From an uncultured Asticcacaulis sp. (GTDB taxonomy: Bacteria; Pseudomonadota; Alphaproteobacteria; Caulobacterales; Caulobacteraceae): 18,108 nt of DNA. A model generated the notes under the pieces. That model was not told the origin of the DNA and ran no database searches. It worked only from the letters and a program-made list of their open reading frames with translations. A program made the position numbers and the translations under genes. The stretch lies in NCBI GenBank assembly GCA_946480525.1, contig CAMLLA010000026.1:1-18108 (forward strand), written 5' to 3'. This document shows, one piece after another, positions 14,884-18,108 of the stretch; the first letter of the stretch is position 1; the number at the start of each line of letters is the position of its first letter.

Positions 14884-16404
14884 TTAGCGCCGGCGTTTGA
14901 CCGTTCCAAACATACCCCGGATCAACTCCCGGCCCAGGGCCACACCGACCGAGCGGATAACCGACACGGCCACCGACGTCACCTGCTTGGTCGTCCGCTC
15001 CGCGTCGCGCTGGCGGCGTTTTTCTTCCGCCAGACGCGCGCGCTCTTCGGCCTTGGTTTCGCGATCCTCTTCGGCTTCGACCTCGGGTTCGGGCTCAGGT
15101 TCCGGCGCCGCCGTTACCGTCGTGCGCTTGGTCAGCACCTCATAGGCCGAGTGGCGATCGACTGCTGTATCGTACAATGCTCCGACTGGCGAGGCGGCCA
15201 TGATTTGCGCACGCTCGGCATCATTCGCCGGCCCCAGACGCGATGCCGGCGGGCGGATCAGGGTTTTCTCGGTCACCGTCGGGCGGCCTTTTTCATCAAG
15301 CAGCGACACCAGCGCCTCGCCGACGCCGAGATCCTGGATGGCGGTCTGCGTATCGAAGGCGGGATTGGGACGGAAGGATTGCGCTGCCGCCTTCAGACCC
15401 TTCTGTTCGGCGGGTGTATAGGCGCGCAAGGCATGCTGCACACGGTTGCCGAGCTGGGCAAGGACGCTGTCGGGAATATCGGCAGGGTTCTGGGTGACGA
15501 AGTAGATGCCGACGCCCTTGGAACGGATCAGGCGCACGACCTGTTCGATCTTCTGCAGCAGGGTCGGCGACGCCTCGCGGAACAGCAGGTGCGCCTCGTC
15601 GAAGAAGAAGACCAGCTTCGGCTTGTCCGGATCGCCGACCTCGGGCAGTTCTTCGAACAGCTCCGACATCAGCCACAGCAGGAAGGTCGAATAGAGACGC
15701 GGGCTTTCGATCAGCTGGTTGGCCGCCAGGACATTGATATAGCCGCGGCCATCCGGCGTCGTGCGCATCAGGTCGCTCAGCTTCAGTGCCGGTTCGCCAA
15801 AGAAGCCGTCGGCGCCCTGGGTTTCCAGTTGCAGCAGGGCGCGCTGGATGGTGGCGATCGAGGTCGGCGCGACCTGGCCATATTCGGCGCTAATCGTCTT
15901 GGCGTTTTCCGACACGTGGTTGAGCATGGCGCGCAGGTCGGCGATGTCGAGCAGCAGCAGTCCCTGCTTGTCGGCGACATGGAAGACGATGTTCAGCACG
16001 CCTTCCTGGGTATCGTTGAGTTCCAGCAATCTCGCCAGCAGCAGCGGCCCCATCTCCGAGATGGTCGAGCGGATCGGGTGGCCCTTCTTGCCGAACAGGT
16101 CCCAGAAGATGACGGGTGCGGCAGTGGGTTTCAGGTCAAGCTGCATGCCTTCAGCGCGCGCCAGAAGCTTTTCGTTGGGCGTGCCTGGCATGGCCACGCC
16201 CGACAGGTCGCCCTTGATGTCGGCGGCGAAGACCGGCACGCCGGCGTCGGAAAATTCCTGTGCAATGACTTGAAGCGTCACGGTCTTGCCGGTGCCGGTG
16301 GCGCCGGCGACCAGGCCGTGCCGGTTGGCGCGCGTGTACAAAAGGACCTGCGGCAGCTTGTCGCCGCTTTCCGCCTGCCCGACAAAAACGCCCGTATCGG
16401 TCAT
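14884..16404 (-). CDS. HerA-like P-loop ATPase, DUF853/YjgR family
   Basis: A 506-residue ATPase of the HerA/FtsK branch. Walker A GATGTGKT is at residues 34-41, followed by TLQVIAQEF and the typical [12 protein letters not shown]. Walker [11 protein letters not shown] has Asp269 and Glu270, and [31 protein letters not shown] includes the sensor and arginine-finger regions. The C-terminal 110 residues hold a Pro-Glu run ([14 protein letters not shown]), a highly charged probable coiled coil ([21 protein letters not shown]) and a final amphipathic segment ending [10 protein letters not shown]. The family is widespread in Proteobacteria, lacks a NurA partner and has no settled role; a DNA or protein translocase is inferred from the fold. 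The ATG is preceded by GGAGAGGG. It lies 57 bp downstream of the acyltransferase gene, probably in one transcript. Confidence 0.92.
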   Translation of the reverse strand: MTDTGVFVGQAESGDKLPQVLLYTRANRHGLVAGATGTGKTVTLQVIAQEFSDAGVPVFAADIKGDLSGVAMPGTPNEKLLARAEGMQLDLKPTAAPVIFWDLFGKKGHPIRSTISEMGPLLLARLLELNDTQEGVLNIVFHVADKQGLLLLDIADLRAMLNHVSENAKTISAEYGQVAPTSIATIQRALLQLETQGADGFFGEPALKLSDLMRTTPDGRGYINVLAANQLIESPRLYSTFLLWLMSELFEELPEVGDPDKPKLVFFFDEAHLLFREASPTLLQKIEQVVRLIRSKGVGIYFVTQNPADIPDSVLAQLGNRVQHALRAYTPAEQKGLKAAAQSFRPNPAFDTQTAIQDLGVGEALVSLLDEKGRPTVTEKTLIRPPASRLGPANDAERAQIMAASPVGALYDTAVDRHSAYEVLTKRTTVTAAPEPEPEPEVEAEEDRETKAEERARLAEEKRRQRDAERTTKQVTSVAVSVIRSVGVALGRELIRGMFGTVKRRR

Positions 16405-16461
16405 AGCACCCTCTCCGCTTGCGAATCTGTTCTCAGCTTTATCAGCCGCAGGGAAGCGACG

Positions 16462-17700
16462 CTACATCGGCTTCTGAGGCCGGCGCAATTTGCGGCGCAG
16501 CCATTCGCGCACCGGCATCTCGAACCAGACGAAGCTCAGCCGCGCCAGTCCGACAGCAACGCCAAGGAAGGCCAGGAAGGTCAGGGGGGAAGCAAAGATC
16601 GCAACCCGATCCGTCCAGTTGAACTGGCCCACGACCAGCATGATCGCGACCTGAAGCGGAAAGTGAATGAGGTAGATCGAATAGGAAATGTCGCCGATCC
16701 ATGCTGCCCCGCGCAGCCGTTCGAGCGACAGAAGCGGATGCCGCCAATTTTCGCGCCGCAGGCCAAGCGCCAGCAGGGTCAACGGCATCAGGCCATAGAC
16801 AAAGCCTTCGATCGTCAGGGTGTCGAAAAACTTTACTGGCGGCGGCAGATGCAGGGCGGCGCTGACCGGCTGCCAGATCAGGGGGTGGGCGCGGACATAG
16901 GTCAGCATCCACAAGACCGGCACCAGCCACTTCAGGGCCGTATCGAGATGCGCCCGCCAGACCGCCCGGGGTTCATGGTTGAGGAAACGCACGGCGTGGA
17001 AGACCAGCCCGCCCAGGAAGAAGCTCGGCACGCCGCGTGAAAAGTCGCTGACCGGTTCGGGCTGGATATGTTTGAAGACCAGCCCCGCCACGACGATGGC
17101 GATGAGCACCAGCGGACGGTTGCCGCGCAAAAAGGTGACCACAAAGAAAGCAATGTAGAGGAAGAGTTCGACCGACAGCGACCAGGATGGACCGTTCCAG
17201 GTCTGCTCGGCGCCCGGCAGCCACTGCTGGACCATGAACAGACTGAGGACAAAATCGGCCGCCGTGTTGTGCTTGTAGATAAAGGGCGCGCCGTACAGCG
17301 CCACATAGGCGGCCTGAAGGACAACGGCCGCGATCAGCATGGCCAGATAGAGCGGATATAGCCGGGCGAATCGCGCGACGAAAAAGCTGCGCGCGCTCAA
17401 ACGCCGATTGGCGACCGCATCGCCATACAGCCAGAAAAAGACATAGCCCGATATGGCGAAAAACAGCTCGACGAAGTGCTGCCCATAGACATAGACCGGC
17501 GTCAGCAGCACGCCGAACGGCAGATGCGCGTAGTCGAAAATCTCGGTACTGCTGAGCAGGAAGTGCTTGTAGTGGAAGATCACGACCAGAATGGCCGCCA
17601 GTCCGCGCAGAATATCCAGCTCGAAGAAACGCGCTTCCTCGCTGCGGACCGCAGGAGATGCCTGTGGCGGCGACGGCTGGACGACGGCTTCGGCCCGCAC
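16462..17700 (-). CDS. OafA/YrhL-like membrane O-acyltransferase coupled to a polyprenyl synthase gene
   Basis: A 412-residue polytopic acyltransferase 3 protein. Landmarks: FFELDILRGLAAILVVIFHY with the conserved His near residue 43, then FVELFFAISGYVFFWLYGDA, and FVARFARLYPLYLAM (R-x-x-R-x-x-P-x-Y). Others are SWSLSVELFLYIAFF, WIGDISYSIYLIHFPLQ and a basic end LRRKLRRPQKP. A Pro/Ala-rich cytoplasmic leader of about 24 residues (VVQPSPPQASPAV) precedes the first helix. The GTG start lies 2 nt after the TAG of the polyprenyl synthase gene, so translation is very likely coupled. The substrate is unknown. Coupling to prenyl chain synthesis could hint at a polyprenyl-linked sugar as acceptor, but could equally be accidental packing. 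Confidence 0.9.
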   Translation of the reverse strand: MRAEAVVQPSPPQASPAVRSEEARFFELDILRGLAAILVVIFHYKHFLLSSTEIFDYAHLPFGVLLTPVYVYGQHFVELFFAISGYVFFWLYGDAVANRRLSARSFFVARFARLYPLYLAMLIAAVVLQAAYVALYGAPFIYKHNTAADFVLSLFMVQQWLPGAEQTWNGPSWSLSVELFLYIAFFVVTFLRGNRPLVLIAIVVAGLVFKHIQPEPVSDFSRGVPSFFLGGLVFHAVRFLNHEPRAVWRAHLDTALKWLVPVLWMLTYVRAHPLIWQPVSAALHLPPPVKFFDTLTIEGFVYGLMPLTLLALGLRRENWRHPLLSLERLRGAAWIGDISYSIYLIHFPLQVAIMLVVGQFNWTDRVAIFASPLTFLAFLGVAVGLARLSFVWFEMPVREWLRRKLRRPQKPM

Positions 17701-17702
17701 GC

Positions 17703-18108
17703 CTATTTTTCGCGCTCGACGCTATAGAGCGCCAGGCTTTCCAGGGCATCGCGCCAGGGGCCAGGCTCGAAAATGCTCAGTGCCGCGCGCGCCTTGTCGG
17801 CATAGGCTTCGGCGACGGCCCTGGCGCCATCGAGCGCGCCGGAGGTCCGCATCAGGGCCTGGGCGTGCTGGAAATCCCCGTCGGTCTGTTCGCGCTTGCC
17901 GATCGTCCGTTCCCAGAAGGAGCTTTCCGTGGCGCGTGTGGCTTCCATGGCCAGCAGCAGCGGCAGGGTCGACTTGCCTTCGGCGAAGTCATCGCCGGCA
18001 TTCTTGCCGAGGTCGGCGGCCGCGCCCTGGTAGTCCAGCACGTCGTCCTGGATCTGGAAGGCCAGGCCGAGATTGAGGCCGTAGTCGTAAAGCGCCTGCA
18101 CCTTGGCT
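17703..18108 (-). CDS. Long-chain polyprenyl diphosphate synthase, C-terminal part (5' end outside window)
   Basis: The C-terminal 134 residues of a trans-prenyltransferase that lengthens isoprenoid diphosphates with IPP. The second aspartate-rich motif is present in LGLAFQIQDDVLDYQG. It is followed by DLGKNAGDDFAEGKSTLPLLLA, which is characteristic of octaprenyl/decaprenyl (IspB-type) synthases that make the ubiquinone side chain. The end contains DGDFQHAQALM and YADKARAAL. The frame stays open past base 18108, so the first DDxxD motif and the N-terminus are not visible, and a GTG within the fragment is not the real start. The TAG stop is 2 nt from the acyltransferase start. Chain length cannot be settled without the region near the first motif. 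Confidence 0.88.
   Translation of the reverse strand, partial: AKVQALYDYGLNLGLAFQIQDDVLDYQGAAADLGKNAGDDFAEGKSTLPLLLAMEATRATESSFWERTIGKREQTDGDFQHAQALMRTSGALDGARAVAEAYADKARAALSIFEPGPWRDALESLALYSVEREK

Noticed and set aside
14884..16404. HerA-type antiphage defence module
   Set aside because: The protein is of the DUF853/YjgR type. No nuclease, Sir2 or DUF4297 partner is adjacent; the neighbours are acyltransferase and prenyl synthase genes.
14530..17040. Very long open frame (836 codons) on the plus strand
   Set aside because: It runs antisense through the HerA-like ATPase and into the acyltransferase, both with clear motifs. The low-complexity Arg/Gln/His-rich translation is typical of the complement of GC-rich genes.

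Overview
The window is GC-rich (roughly 60 percent by eye), densely coded DNA of an alphaproteobacterium. Caulobacterales (Caulobacter/Asticcacaulis-like) is my best guess, from protein style, frequent GTG/TTG starts and REP-like intergenic elements. It looks like ordinary chromosome: I see no IS element, phage gene, CRISPR array, tRNA or rRNA.

Layout, left to right. (1) 1-3458, plus strand: the NAD de novo operon nadA (5' end outside the window), nadB and nadC. nadB and nadC overlap by 31 bp, and a head-to-head pair of palindromic repeats lies between nadA and nadB. (2) 3482-4600, minus: an OafA-like membrane O-acyltransferase. (3) 4697-7555, minus: a DevBCA/MacAB-type ABC exporter transcribed permease, ATPase, lipoprotein adaptor, closed by a strong hairpin terminator. 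(4) 7709-10747, minus: uvrC and then pgsA, an association also known from other Proteobacteria. Here they are separated by about 500 bp that hold a large nested palindromic repeat (8425-8833). A second, unrelated repeat (10772-10872) lies just upstream of the uvrC start. (5) 11077-12255, plus: a second acyltransferase. (6) 12270-12803, minus: a Nudix hydrolase. (7) 12909-14091, plus: a probable 26-residue membrane peptide, then folB/folX and a pteridine-reductase-like SDR (FolM type) that overlap by ATGA. (8) 14247-14821, plus: a DUF6265-like protein with a Tat-like leader. (9) 14884-18108, minus: a long-chain polyprenyl diphosphate synthase (5' end outside), a third acyltransferase whose start lies 2 nt after its stop, and a HerA-like (DUF853/YjgR) ATPase.

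How the genes work together: nadABC make NaMN from aspartate and DHAP. folB/folX plus the SDR form a pterin module. The ABC trio is one exporter. Three acyltransferases, one coupled to a polyprenyl synthase gene, suggest envelope glycan decoration. No defence or mobile system is evident. The least explained structure is the roughly 409-bp nested palindrome between uvrC and pgsA, whose two halves keep shared boxes but carry different hairpins at matching positions.
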